A stretch of DNA of 64,000 bases, from NCBI RefSeq assembly GCF_026625705.1, contig NZ_CP113059.1:310001-374000 (forward strand). The letters run 5' to 3'. A program made the position numbers and the translations under genes. This DNA comes from Pedobacter sp. SL55. Its GTDB lineage: Bacteria > Bacteroidota > Bacteroidia > Sphingobacteriales > Sphingobacteriaceae. Under the pieces are notes generated by a model, which saw only the letters and a program-made list of their open reading frames with translations, was not told the origin of the DNA and made no database searches. Shown in pieces: positions 1 through 9,206 of the stretch (positions are counted from its first letter, which is position 1; each line of letters begins with the position of its first letter).

Positions 1-903
1 GCCGATTTTCACAACCAAAACTTTATCAATATTAAAGTAGATATGGAAAAAGGCGAGGGGCCCGATTTGCGTAAAACATATACGGTAGAGGCCTATCCAT
101 CTTATTTAATTGTGGATGCCGATGGTAAAGTGAAAAATAAATACGTAGGAGGCATGGCCGCCAAAGATTTTTTAGCGAATGCTAGAAAAGGGTTAGGCAC
201 CAGCGAAGAAGCCAGGTTAAACGCACTTTACGAAAAAGGAGATCGTTCGCCAGAGTTCATGAGAAATTACATCAAACATAAAGTTAAAGTAATGGAAATA
301 TCAAAGGCTAAAGCACTTAATGTAGAGTTAATGGGGTTGCTTACGCCAGAACAAAAGGCTACTCCAGAAAATTGGTTCCTTTTTGGCCAAAACAGATATA
401 CCATGTACCTGTCTGATTTATTTAGCCCTAATTTTAAATACCTAGCAGATCACTGGAAAGATTTCGTAACCAAAAATACAAAGGATACAGTAGATAAGAA
501 ATTATCGTCGGTATACAGACAAATAGCCTCTTGGACACTTAATGGTTTTTATGTAAAAGTGAAACCTTATGATAAGGCTACTTACGAAATGTACAAGGCA
601 CAAATTAAAAAAACAGAAACGCCAGATAAAAAGCAATTATTGGTAATGATGGACATTGCTATGGCGGCAGGAGATAAGAACATAGATAAAGTAACTGATT
701 TATTCTTGAAACACTTGGGTTCTTTTTCGGAAGATAACCGCCGCATTCTCTTTGACTATGTTACTTTCGCTACATCTATAAAAGGATACAATTATCCAAA
801 AATTGCTGCCCTTTCAGATGAGATTGAAAGGACTTCTACTAATCCTTTTTTGGTTAGACAGTTTAAAAGCATGAAAGAACGTTATGCAAAAAAAGCAAAT
901 TAG
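1..903 (+). CDS. Thioredoxin-fold protein, 5' end outside window
   Basis: The reading frame is already open at base 1, so this is the C-terminal part (300 codons) of a longer protein. The first 45 residues contain a run ending in VEAYPSYLIVDADGKV, which fits the strand and cis-proline loop of a thioredoxin fold. The CxxC active site would lie upstream of the window and cannot be seen. The remaining ~250 residues are a helical, lysine-rich tail typical of the large thioredoxin-like periplasmic proteins of Bacteroidota. The stop overlaps the start of the next gene by 20 bases, so the two are probably cotranscribed. The fold assignment is likely; whether it acts as a disulfide oxidoreductase is unknown. 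Confidence 0.75.
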   Translation, partial: ADFHNQNFINIKVDMEKGEGPDLRKTYTVEAYPSYLIVDADGKVKNKYVGGMAAKDFLANARKGLGTSEEARLNALYEKGDRSPEFMRNYIKHKVKVMEISKAKALNVELMGLLTPEQKATPENWFLFGQNRYTMYLSDLFSPNFKYLADHWKDFVTKNTKDTVDKKLSSVYRQIASWTLNGFYVKVKPYDKATYEMYKAQIKKTETPDKKQLLVMMDIAMAAGDKNIDKVTDLFLKHLGSFSEDNRRILFDYVTFATSIKGYNYPKIAALSDEIERTSTNPFLVRQFKSMKERYAKKAN

Positions 904-3145
904 TTTAGTAGGCCTACTGTTGGTTTGTTGTGTGTATGTATACGCACAGCAGGCCAATTATGAGGCTGCAAAAAAATACGATGCGCCTCATCTTTCTAAG
1001 CGCATAGGCACATTAAAGGTAATTCCATTTTTCCTTAAAAAAACCAACAGCTTTTGGTTTTTAGCCGAGCAGCCTTCGTTTTCTGGTAAAGAAAGCGATA
1101 CGCTTACCAATAAAGATAGGGTCTACCATATTGTTGATCTAAAAACTGGCAAAAAGCAAGAGCTCTTTGATAAGAAAGCAATTGCCAATCAGCTACAACA
1201 ATTTATAGGAGAAAAATTTAATAGCAAACAGCTCAGTTATTTCCCTAATTTTTCGGAAGACGAAAAAACAGTAAAGCTAAAATACGGTTCTAAATCTTAC
1301 AGCTACAATTACCTAAGTAAGCAACTTACCGAAGATCATGAAGGCCAGCAACCAAAAAAAACATATCCTAAATTTGGTGTTTCGGCAGATGGTAAATGGG
1401 AATTGTACACCCGTGCGCACAACCTATACATTGCCAGTGCTGCCAATAAAGAAAAAGAGCAGCAACTCAGTAAAAATGCCGAACCCTATTATTCGTTCTG
1501 TGTAGATGAAAAAGGAGACTATACGGTAGATAAAACCTATCCTTCTACAGCAAAATGGGTTACAGCGAGGTATTTTTATGCCTTAAGAATAGATAAGCGA
1601 AAGGTGCAAACCATGTCGGTAATCAATTCTGATGTTACACCTAGGCCGCGAGTTTCTACCTACAAGTATGAGTTGCCAGAAGATAAAGATGTTGCCCAAT
1701 ACGAACTGATGATTGGAGATGCAAACAGCAGTACGATAAAGAAAGTAAATTTGGAGCGTTGGCCAGACCAGCAGTTAGAAGTGGTTGCAGCACCAGGTAA
1801 TTCGGAAGAACTCTTTGTGATACGCCGTAAACGAACCAGAGACGAAATGGAACTTTGCGCCGTAAATTTGGCCAGTGGAGAAGTAAGGTCGGTTATTCAT
1901 GAAGTAAGCAAACCTTTTATCAACGAAGATTTTTTCAATGTCTCCATTTTAAACGGAGGAAACGACATTATTTGGTGGAGCGATAGAAGTGGCTGGGGAC
2001 AATATTACCGCTACAACAATCAAGGTAAACTTCTTAATCGCATTACAAAAGGCAACTTTACAGCTGCAAAAATTGCCGCTATAGATACAGCAACTGGTAC
2101 TTTGTATTGCTACGGATATGGTAAACAGCCTAACGTAAATCCATATTATGCCTTTTTGTATAAAATTGGTATAAACGGCAAAAGCGAAAAACTGCTTACG
2201 CCAGAAAATGCAACGCATCAGGTTTTTATTTCTCCAGATAGGAAATACTTGATAGATACCTATTCTAGGATAGATAGCCCGCCCGTAACCATACTCCGTA
2301 AAACAGATGGCAAGCAAATAAGCATGGTATACAAAGCAGATGCAGGCAGTCTTTATGCTTATGGCTGGAAAAACGCAGAACCATTTGTAGTCAAAGCGAA
2401 AGATGACTCTACCGATTTATATGGCTTAATCTGGAAACCATTTGATTTTGATCCGAATAAAAAATACCCGGTCATATCGCAGGTTTATCCAGGGCCACAG
2501 ATAGAAACCGTATGGAACGATTTTACGGTGCTAGATAAATACAATAATGCGGCTTTGGCTCAATTAGGCTTTATTGTGGTTGCCGTGGGGCACCGTGGTA
2601 ATTCGCCCATTCGCAATGCGGCCTACTATAAATATGGGTATGGTAACCTTAGAGATAATGCCATTGATGACGATAAATATGCTTTGGAACAATTGGCGCT
2701 GCGGTATTCATTTATTGATTTAACCAAAGTTGGCATTTTTGGCCATTCGGGAGGCGGCATGATGACGGTAGCGGCCATGTGTAAATACCCTGATTTTTAC
2801 AAAGTTGGCGTAGCTTCTTCTGGTAATCACGACAATAGGATTTACAACCGTACGTGGGGCGAGAGCTATCAAGGTTTTCAAAAGAAGATGCAAATTAACC
2901 AAGAGGTAGCAAAAAATCTGCAAGGGCATTTAATGTTGGTTACTGGCGAGGTAGATGAGAATGTAAACCCAGCAAATACTTACAGGCTGGCCGATGCGCT
3001 AATTAAAGCTGATAAAGATTTTGACTTGATGGTGCTGCCGGGGCAAAGCCATGGCTACGAAGGTGTATATAAAACTTATTTTGAAAAACGCTTACGTGGA
3101 TATTTTGCCAAGTATTTGATAGATGAACCACAAGAGTTGAAATAA
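884..3145 (+). CDS. S9 family prolyl oligopeptidase (DPP IV-like), secreted
   Basis: This 753-aa protein has an N-terminal signal peptide (VGLLLVCCVYVYAQQ), a long beta-propeller-like N-terminal half resembling the DPP IV N-terminal region, and a C-terminal alpha/beta hydrolase domain. The catalytic triad is readable: Ser622 in GHSGGG, Asp691 in GEVDENV and His723 in GQSHGY. The family removes dipeptides or cleaves after proline in the periplasm. The start is chosen because it gives a clean signal peptide and overlaps the upstream thioredoxin-like gene by 20 bases, suggesting coupled translation. The exact substrate cannot be read from sequence. Confidence 0.93.
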   Translation: MQKKQISLVGLLLVCCVYVYAQQANYEAAKKYDAPHLSKRIGTLKVIPFFLKKTNSFWFLAEQPSFSGKESDTLTNKDRVYHIVDLKTGKKQELFDKKAIANQLQQFIGEKFNSKQLSYFPNFSEDEKTVKLKYGSKSYSYNYLSKQLTEDHEGQQPKKTYPKFGVSADGKWELYTRAHNLYIASAANKEKEQQLSKNAEPYYSFCVDEKGDYTVDKTYPSTAKWVTARYFYALRIDKRKVQTMSVINSDVTPRPRVSTYKYELPEDKDVAQYELMIGDANSSTIKKVNLERWPDQQLEVVAAPGNSEELFVIRRKRTRDEMELCAVNLASGEVRSVIHEVSKPFINEDFFNVSILNGGNDIIWWSDRSGWGQYYRYNNQGKLLNRITKGNFTAAKIAAIDTATGTLYCYGYGKQPNVNPYYAFLYKIGINGKSEKLLTPENATHQVFISPDRKYLIDTYSRIDSPPVTILRKTDGKQISMVYKADAGSLYAYGWKNAEPFVVKAKDDSTDLYGLIWKPFDFDPNKKYPVISQVYPGPQIETVWNDFTVLDKYNNAALAQLGFIVVAVGHRGNSPIRNAAYYKYGYGNLRDNAIDDDKYALEQLALRYSFIDLTKVGIFGHSGGGMMTVAAMCKYPDFYKVGVASSGNHDNRIYNRTWGESYQGFQKKMQINQEVAKNLQGHLMLVTGEVDENVNPANTYRLADALIKADKDFDLMVLPGQSHGYEGVYKTYFEKRLRGYFAKYLIDEPQELK

Positions 3146-3206
3146 ATAAACGTGAATTATGAGTCTTCGGTTTTATGTCAAGCCCTAGTATTAACCTTTA
3201 AATCGG

Positions 3207-3398
3207 CTCAAAATCGGCCTTGGCCTTTGCGGTAACGATGTATTTGCTCTAGCTCTTCCTCTAAAGCAAAGGGCGCAGCCGACGACTTTTCCTCCATTTT
3301 GGTCGCTCAAACAGCGAAGCTCTCTTGAGTACCGCTAAAAAAGCTTATAAAAACGAAAAAATGGAGTGCCGATGCCCGGCATGAGGGCAGGAAAGACT
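3207..3398. repeat. Dispersed repeat, copy A
   Basis: The segment shares long blocks with 15176-15316. Both contain ATCGGCCTTGGCCTTTGCGG near the left, AAAGCAAAGGGCGCAGCCGA in the middle and TGCCCGGC-TGAGGGCAGGAAAGAC or a close variant at the right. The middle part differs between copies. No open frame is conserved between them, so this looks like a non-coding dispersed element or the remains of one. Confidence 0.7.
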
Positions 3399-3500
3399 GA
3401 GGGATGGGTTATAAAAGCGATTTTAGCTATATATAATGAAAATTAGATCCATAATTCACGTTAAATAAAGAGAAATTAATGTTTAGGTAGTTAATAATTA

Positions 3501-3533
3501 AACGGAGCTGTGCTGGATGGCCGCTCCGTTTTT
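3501..3533 (+). terminator. Hairpin terminator
   Basis: AACGGAGC pairs perfectly with GCTCCGTT across a 14-base loop and is followed by TTT. The nearest plus-strand gene ends 350 bases upstream, so it may end a long transcript or a small unannotated RNA. Confidence 0.55.
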
Positions 3534-3882
3534 ATAAATCACTAAGTGGCTTTTGTTTACAGTTAGGTGCTGCCTTTCGGTATCATCAAACTAAAAATGA
3601 CATCTGTTAAAGTAGCTTGCTCAAATCAAACCAGCGGCATACGGTATATCCCTAGAAAAAGCTTCATAATGCTGTTTGCTATTCTTCCTATAACGCACCT
3701 CATAAATAGCTTCCAGTTGCTTCAGAAAGCTAAAAAACTCTCCTTCAAAATGGCATTTCAGTACAGAAAAGCAAAAACTGTATTTCTTAAACCAATTTTA
3801 CCCAACTCTCGTTCAAAATGGTATTTCAGTAAGGAAAATGGTATTCTGCACTCTTCCTTGGTTAAGGGTTAGTATAAATAGC

Positions 3883-3912
3883 AAAGTCGTTGTTCTTTGT
3901 AACAACGACTTT
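3883..3912 (-). terminator. Hairpin terminator of the HEPN gene
   Basis: A perfect 12-bp stem (AAAGTCGTTGTT with AACAACGACTTT) around a 6-base loop lies just beyond the stop of the minus-strand gene that ends at 3932. It has A/T ends on both sides and could work in both directions. Confidence 0.7.
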
Positions 3913-3931
3913 ATAAACGACATCTAGATCT

Positions 3932-5626
3932 TTACCCACGCACCAAGCGACTACATTGCTCCAAGAAACATTCGCACCGCGTATCATATCGATAAGCCTC
4001 GTCCCAGCCAACCATAGACCAGCCCTGATATCGGGTATCTTTTACAGTTTGGGCAAACTCATCGAAGAGTGATTTTTCCTCTTCCGTAGAGCGTGGAAAA
4101 ATATCGTTTGGAAATTGCCATAAGCTAGCGCAAAGGCTGAACAAATGTTTTAAATTATACTGGTATGGAGCATAGCCGTAAAAGTATTCTAGTAAACCCA
4201 AACACGCTTGTTCAATCGCTTGATTATAAAGAAATACTTTAATTTCAACTTCCTCACAATCTTGTATCGCTTTACCTCCATTGTAAAAGCCCCTTGCATT
4301 GTTTTCGCGTTGATACCATTTACTTCTGGCTTCATCCATCTCATCAGCATTGCGACAACCATTGCGTTCATGAAATTCCCAATTCAGCAAATGATTTTCT
4401 GCATAGTGCAGCGGCTCAAAATATTGTAAAGCTTGATGAAAAAATGGACTGTTTTTATCAAGTTGTTTTTGAATTTGCACCTGAGTGAATGAAAGCAATA
4501 AAACAAAAACTTCTCGCTCTTGGTTAATGGTGGCTTGAATATTTCGGATTTGCTCCCTAATATCTCTTTCACTTACAATAAGCAAGTCGAAGAAATAATC
4601 ACAACTACCCTTATTTTCTTGCGCATTGATACCTTCAATAAAAAAAGACCTCGTTCGTCGTCCAAATAAATAGATACCCTTTATATCGATATTTTCTTTC
4701 AAACAATTGACAATTTCCTTCAACTTGTCATCGGCTAGCTGCATTTGTTCTCTTGAATCAACTATTACCGATGGTTCGGCCTTGGTAGCACTCGTCAACT
4801 CTGCGTAGGTAGCATTGGTCTCTTTTCGCTCTTCTTGCTGCACAAGTTCATTAAACTGTACCAAATATTCTTTCATCATATCGCTTACCCTTTCACTTAA
4901 CGATAACGCAAATTCGCAGATCTTTTCCATATCTACCCCTTCTACCTTAAACTTGCTTTCATACCGTACCGCAGTGTAAGCTTTATTCAGCAATGTCAAC
5001 ATAGAAGCATCTGTAACACCATCGGCAATGCTAGGTAGTAATTTAAAATTTGGCAACAGCAGGGCCAAATGTTTTTCATGCTCTTGTAGCTTATGCGATC
5101 GTTTTTCGCTGCCCAACAAACCAACGGTCAAAGCACGGCAGCTCAGTTCGCAAACTTGATGCAACATAAAAAGCGCCACCGCAGCATCCTGTTTTTGTAC
5201 GTAAAATTGTGCACCCTCATAAAACGATGTGATACGTGCCATGCCAGCACTAAAGTCTTTTTGGGCCATATCCGCCCATTGCCGCAATTGCACGGTACCT
5301 ATAAAAGGCATGGCGGGTGCATTTTCAGCTTGGTAAATTAGATTGTCCGGCTGGCCAAACACCAAGTGGTACAAACTCCCATCGCCCTATAACCTTCTTA
5401 TTTCGCTACCCTGGTACAGCCTAAAACTTAACCGTTCATGGCCATTAATCGCCATCCAAACAAAGGGTTCAAGTTCTGCCAATTTAACACCTGGCCGGCT
5501 ACCCACCAAAATGATCAGGTGCCAAGCCTGATGCTCCTCAAGCGTATAAGGATGTGCAAAAATCTGTTCTACATTCACCTTTTCGGCCAGTTGGCCAGCT
5601 ATTGCTAAAAGTTCTTTTCTTTCCAT
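3932..5626 (-). pseudogene. HEPN-domain protein gene split by one in-frame amber codon
   Basis: Two open segments in the same frame (5626-5387, 79 codons; 5374-3932) are separated only by TAG at 5389-5387 and four sense codons. Reading through gives one continuous protein of about 564 residues. The C-terminal part holds two HEPN-like helical regions (one around AALFMLHQVCELSCRAL, one near YNQAIEQACLGLLEYF). Between them is a stretch with LFGRR followed by DYFFDLLIV that resembles a nucleotidyltransferase core. HEPN proteins are often RNases or partners of nucleotidyltransferases. A start at TTG 5374 or at a later ATG would give a shortened protein. The stop may be a real nonsense mutation, readthrough, or a base-call error. 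The HEPN assignment is from pattern only. Confidence 0.65.
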
Positions 5627-5632
5627 GATCTC

Positions 5633-6331
5633 TTATTTTAGGATTTTTTCGTAAGTGATTTTGTCTTTGCGCTTGGCAACGTTGCGTCGTAGTTTAGGGT
5701 ATCCCCGTTTAGCTATCATTTCGGCCAACACCTGCTGCGCATGTCGTGGTTTCATATCGCTACCTAGTAGTGAACTACATTTTTGATAAATGGCGGCCGG
5801 GCTTTTGGCTTCAATGAAATATCTGCCGTTGAACAATAATGCTAAAATATCCCTGGTGGCAACCAATAATTCGCCTTCCCGTTCTTCATCCTCCACATAA
5901 TTCGGGTTGGTTTCAAAAACCTTATAGACCAAATTTGCCTTACCCTCACTATCGGTTCTAAAAAGTGTATGTTCCACGTACTTTTCATACCTTGTGCACT
6001 GCATTTCGCAAGATTGGCAGCTTACGTCCTTGCCAAAATCTGTAAAAATAATGCCACGGTAAGATGGTTCCCCTAGTGCCTCTAGCATTTCGCATAACCA
6101 ACTTACAGGCATATCTTTATGAGCTAATGTTTCCAGCTCGCCTATAGTATTCGAAGCATGCCCCATCAAAAAAGAAGCCTCTGCACTGCTATAGCCTCGA
6201 GTAATACGCAACAGCATCATGCTGTACAAAATGTTTACATGTACTCTCGAAAGTTTCGCTCGGTAATTGAACGTTTTTACTGCTAGCTGTGCTTCTTCAG
6301 GCACTGCGGGTGTTAAAGACTCTTTTTCCAT
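5633..6331 (-). CDS. Unknown protein with cysteine cluster, partner of HEPN gene
   Basis: I do not recognise this 232-aa protein. Residues ~30-70 form a helical region (ITRGYSSAEASFLMGHASNTI) that resembles a helix-turn-helix of XRE type. A CQSCEMQC cluster near residue 105 could bind a metal. The C-terminus is basic. It lies six bases upstream of the HEPN gene on the same strand, so the two are probably one transcript. It is transcribed away from an XRE regulator on the other strand, an arrangement seen in small regulated stress or defence units; that reading is inference. Confidence 0.7.
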   Translation of the reverse strand: MEKESLTPAVPEEAQLAVKTFNYRAKLSRVHVNILYSMMLLRITRGYSSAEASFLMGHASNTIGELETLAHKDMPVSWLCEMLEALGEPSYRGIIFTDFGKDVSCQSCEMQCTRYEKYVEHTLFRTDSEGKANLVYKVFETNPNYVEDEEREGELLVATRDILALLFNGRYFIEAKSPAAIYQKCSSLLGSDMKPRHAQQVLAEMIAKRGYPKLRRNVAKRKDKITYEKILK

Positions 6332-6456
6332 TTTTCCTTGTTTTAGGTTTAAATTCTAAAGTTCAGGCACACCACCGCGGTACCCAACCACAGCCTCTTG
6401 TAAAAAACCACAGCGCAATTGTTTTTTACCTACCTTTATTTCTTTTATATTTGGAT

Positions 6457-6855
6457 ATGGAAAACGCTACTAAAACTACCCGCACTCATTTAGGAAGAAA
6501 GATTAGCCGCATTCGCGAACTGCGTGGCATGAAACAGGATGCCCTAGCCGCAGAACTGGGAATTAGCCAACAAGCAGTAAGCAAATTAGAGCAGAGCGAA
6601 GAAATTGAGGACAGTACGCTGGAGAAAGTGGCGAAGGTTTTGGGGGTAAGTGCGGAGGGGATTAGAAGTTTTAGCGAAGAAACTGTTTTCAATATTATTG
6701 GTAACACATATCATGACCAATCAACGTCATTAAATTTTCAATGCACATTTAACCCGTTGGAAAAACTAATGGAAGCTTTGGAAGCTAACAAAGAACTTTA
6801 TGAAAGATTGCTAGCTAGTGAAAGAGAGAAAGTTGAGATATTGAAAGGGAAGTAA
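6457..6855 (+). CDS. XRE family transcriptional regulator
   Basis: This 132-aa protein has a canonical helix-turn-helix near residues 10-65 (GRKISRIRELRGMKQDALA, then ELGISQQAVSKLEQ). After it comes a linker and a C-terminal helix rich in Glu and Leu (LEKLMEALEANKELYERLLA), likely for oligomerisation. A longer frame opens at 6289, but ATG 6457 starts directly before the HTH. A TATATTTG box at 6446-6453 matches the Bacteroidota -7 element, so the transcript may begin almost at the start codon. It diverges from the 5633-6331 gene and may regulate that unit. Confidence 0.85.
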   Translation: MENATKTTRTHLGRKISRIRELRGMKQDALAAELGISQQAVSKLEQSEEIEDSTLEKVAKVLGVSAEGIRSFSEETVFNIIGNTYHDQSTSLNFQCTFNPLEKLMEALEANKELYERLLASEREKVEILKGK

Positions 6856-6937
6856 GTATCCATTTTGTTTTCAGCGGTTTGCAGGCTCAAGTTGAGCCTG
6901 ATTATCAACACAATGGGGCCTCTTGTTACACGCTGCT

Positions 6938-7477
6938 TTATATTTTTACTTTAAGAATTTCTTTTTCTTCTGTAATGGTCCATTTGCTAGTTCTTGTGCA
7001 TTGGTGTGTCCAAAATGTTTTATTGTCGAAGGCTCGTCTTTTAAGTTTGTGGGTCATTAACATTTGGTCAAATGTGGTTGCATAAACAATGTATTTTTGC
7101 CCTACTTGAAAATAATATCCACAAGATGCTCCATTTGGCGGGGTCAAAATCGTTAGCGTGTCTGAAACTAAAAAACCTTTATACATTTTGTCAACTTTTA
7201 TTTTTACAACAGAGGTAGGAAATTCACGCCATTTGAAAGAAATTTTGCTTGTATTGCCCTTTACAGTAACCCCTAAGCTATCGTAATTTTTTGTCAAAGT
7301 TCTGGAAATAACTTGACCGCTAAATACGACGTCAGAGTTTTTTACACTCATACCTATAGTCCCTTCTCCTTCACAGTTACAAGCAAATAATTTAATAGCC
7401 CAAACTAAAATCAGGAAAAATGTAAGGAATACTTTCTTATATCTTGGAAAAGATATAGTTGTGCTTGTTTGCGTCAT
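6938..7477 (-). CDS. Secreted TIMP/NTR-like protein
   Basis: The 179-aa protein begins with a hydrophobic export segment (VFLTFFLILVWAIKLFA) followed immediately by CNC. It then has SDVVFSGQVI, paired cysteines (SCGYYF) and WTHQCTRT near the end. A mature N-terminal C-x-C followed by an OB-like beta barrel is typical of tissue-inhibitor-of-metalloproteinase-like (NTR) domains common in Bacteroidota. It is presumably periplasmic or surface exposed; target unknown. In the minus orientation its start codon follows ten bases after the attC-like core at 7489-7497, so it looks like a cassette gene. Confidence 0.7.
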   Translation of the reverse strand: MTQTSTTISFPRYKKVFLTFFLILVWAIKLFACNCEGEGTIGMSVKNSDVVFSGQVISRTLTKNYDSLGVTVKGNTSKISFKWREFPTSVVKIKVDKMYKGFLVSDTLTILTPPNGASCGYYFQVGQKYIVYATTFDQMLMTHKLKRRAFDNKTFWTHQCTRTSKWTITEEKEILKVKI

Positions 7478-7485
7478 TCTTCAAA

Positions 7486-7626
7486 GTTGCCTATAACGGT
7501 TTGGCGCTTGGCGCAGTGTCGGATTTCGAAGCACTAAACTGTCAATACACCACAAAATTTGATGCGAGGTAGAATGCTCAGTTAACCACGATACCCGCCA
7601 TTGTGCCAAACGCCTGTTATCTGTAG
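7486..7626 (-). repeat. attC-like integron recombination site
   Basis: On the plus strand the ends read GCCTATAACGGTTTGGCG... and ...TTGTGCCAAACGCCTGTTAT. These fold into a long imperfect hairpin with single extra bases on one arm, which is the hallmark of attC sites. It lies exactly between two minus-strand cassette-like units. Its left half is repeated at 11605-11656 with identical spacing (39 bases) between GCC and GAAGCACT. The core GTTATAGGC is not the canonical GTTRRRY, so this may be a Bacteroidota variant or a fossil site. Confidence 0.5.
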
Positions 7627-7630
7627 TTTT

Positions 7631-8152
7631 TTATTTTTCAAGATTGTTCCATTCATCATAAACTTTTAAAATTGCTTTAAATTTTGAGGTCAATGGATTA
7701 AAATATGTTGAGTTCAAATTAGAGTTTTCAACTAGTTGTCTAATTTCTGTGTTGTATGACTTTTTAAATCTGTCTTTATCTATTTTGCCATCAATGTATT
7801 TACTGCAAGCTTCTTCATAAGCATTAATGTTATTTTCGATTGCAGAATCTAATACTTTCGTTTGTGCTTCGAGCGTATGTTCTTCATCTTCAGTTAAAGT
7901 TCCTGATTTTTTCTTAGATATTAATGGCAAAATTATTATTGTAATATCTCCTACTTTATCTCTAGTATTTGAAATCCTTTCACTTGTTGACAATTCTAAA
8001 TTTCCCATTGAAATTAAGTTTTGTACTTCTGATTTATTCAAAGAGTTTTTTGCGAAAACGTTAGATTTAATCAGAGCGATTATTGCGACAATTAGAGAAC
8101 CTAATGCAATAAATGCGGAAACACAAGATATAATGATGCTAGTTTTGTCCAT
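7631..8152 (-). CDS. Unknown single-pass membrane protein
   Basis: This 173-aa protein has one N-terminal membrane segment (residues ~5-28, IIISCVSAFIALGSLIVAIIAL) followed by a charged, helical soluble part. No known domain is recognised. It begins three bases after the stop of the 98-aa gene at 8156, so the two form one small transcription unit. That unit is followed by an attC-like site, suggesting a two-gene integron-type cassette. Confidence 0.7.
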   Translation of the reverse strand: MDKTSIIISCVSAFIALGSLIVAIIALIKSNVFAKNSLNKSEVQNLISMGNLELSTSERISNTRDKVGDITIIILPLISKKKSGTLTEDEEHTLEAQTKVLDSAIENNINAYEEACSKYIDGKIDKDRFKKSYNTEIRQLVENSNLNSTYFNPLTSKFKAILKVYDEWNNLEK

Positions 8153-8155
8153 AAG

Positions 8156-8452
8156 TTATTTTTTAACATTTACAAAAATATAATCTATCACATTAAGGTA
8201 GTTAGAATTGTCTTTTTGTTCTGTGATAATTACTGTACCACCATCTCTATACTGAAATGGTCGTTGACCAGAGATAAATTCTCCAATTAATTTAATTATT
8301 TCTAATTTGTCTGAATTAGAAATATTAGTGTTTGTGTTGTCGTAGGTAAGAGAGTTTAATTCTCTGATTATCAGATTAGCACCTTCTTCTTTGCTTGTTG
8401 ACTTAACAAAACTCATTGCGAGTCTGTTTGCTATTTCAATTTTTGTTGCCAT
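8156..8452 (-). CDS. Small unknown protein, first gene of cassette
   Basis: This 98-aa acidic protein starts MATKIEIANRLAMSFV and has no signal peptide or membrane segment. I do not recognise a family. Its position directly before a small membrane protein, with three bases between them, suggests a functional pair such as a toxin-immunity or membrane stress unit; this is inference only. Confidence 0.65.
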   Translation of the reverse strand: MATKIEIANRLAMSFVKSTSKEEGANLIIRELNSLTYDNTNTNISNSDKLEIIKLIGEFISGQRPFQYRDGGTVIITEQKDNSNYLNVIDYIFVNVKK

Positions 8453-8519
8453 TGATTGTTGTTTTAAAATTACAGATAACTTGTATATATGCGCTACTCT
8501 CTATGGCGCCAATCCACCC

Positions 8520-8573
8520 AGAATAGGAGGTGTTTGCGAAGTTGAGTAGCGTATTATTTTAATCTAAATATAG
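8520..8573. repeat. Region-bracketing repeat, left copy
   Basis: This stretch aligns over about 54 bases with 14575-14629. Both run AGAATA..-GTTT.CGAAGTT-.AGCG.ATTATTT and end in ATATAG or TTATAG. The two copies have the same orientation and lie on either side of the intron, hipBA and TraB-like genes. Confidence 0.5.
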
Positions 8574-9206
8574 AAAATATTCATCAAACATCGTTATAAG
8601 AGCTACTTCTAAATTAAGTGTTCAAATTCTAACCTAAACTTAAGTATCCCCATTCTGGCTTAAGGTGTGCCGTGAATGAATAATAAGGTTGTATTTATTC
8701 TTCAATGTTGGATAGAAGATGATGGTAGGTCCATCACAGTCGTTGTGCAAGCGGAGGCTGTAAACCGCCCCTCGGTGCTAAAGGAGTAATTCGATGGTAT
8801 TGAACGGAAAGGGGAAAAGGCCAGCAGGACTGGTCAGGTGCGGATAAGGGAGATGAATGCAAATGAACCATCGATGAAGTAATGAGATAGAGATACCCAT
8901 TGCCAAAAGTCGGTTTTCTTAAGGGCTGATGAGGATTGTAGCGGCTACTTGCCTACTGGCTACAAGGCAATCGTTATAGAGGTGGCATGACCCTTATCCA
9001 GGCTTTTATCCGGAACACGGGAAGTCCATATTGGATATAAAGCGAAATGCACAAGCAGGCAATACCTGTAAGGCTGAAAAGCGATGCCGTTATGGATGGC
9101 GGATGATGCCGTAGTAGTGATGAATTTTCTGTAATGGAGATGGAGCGAAGGGCATCAATTATACAGGTTAATAATGTTATAACAACTCTGCAAAGAGGAG
9201 GATTAA

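Larger units (their letters stand above)
3146..3931. other. Intergenic region with dispersed repeat and two hairpins
   Basis: I see no convincing gene in these 786 bases. They contain a dispersed repeat copy (3207-3398), a hairpin terminator (3501-3533) and a second hairpin serving the minus-strand gene on the right (3883-3912). A short open frame on the plus strand (3567-3872) contains two degenerate copies of a TTCAAAATGGYATTTCAGTA unit (around 3744 and 3812) and has no protein-like composition, so I do not call it. Confidence 0.6.

Noticed and set aside
3567..3872. 101-codon plus-strand frame
   Set aside because: It contains two degenerate copies of a 20-base repeat, has no protein-like composition and no neighbours to support it.
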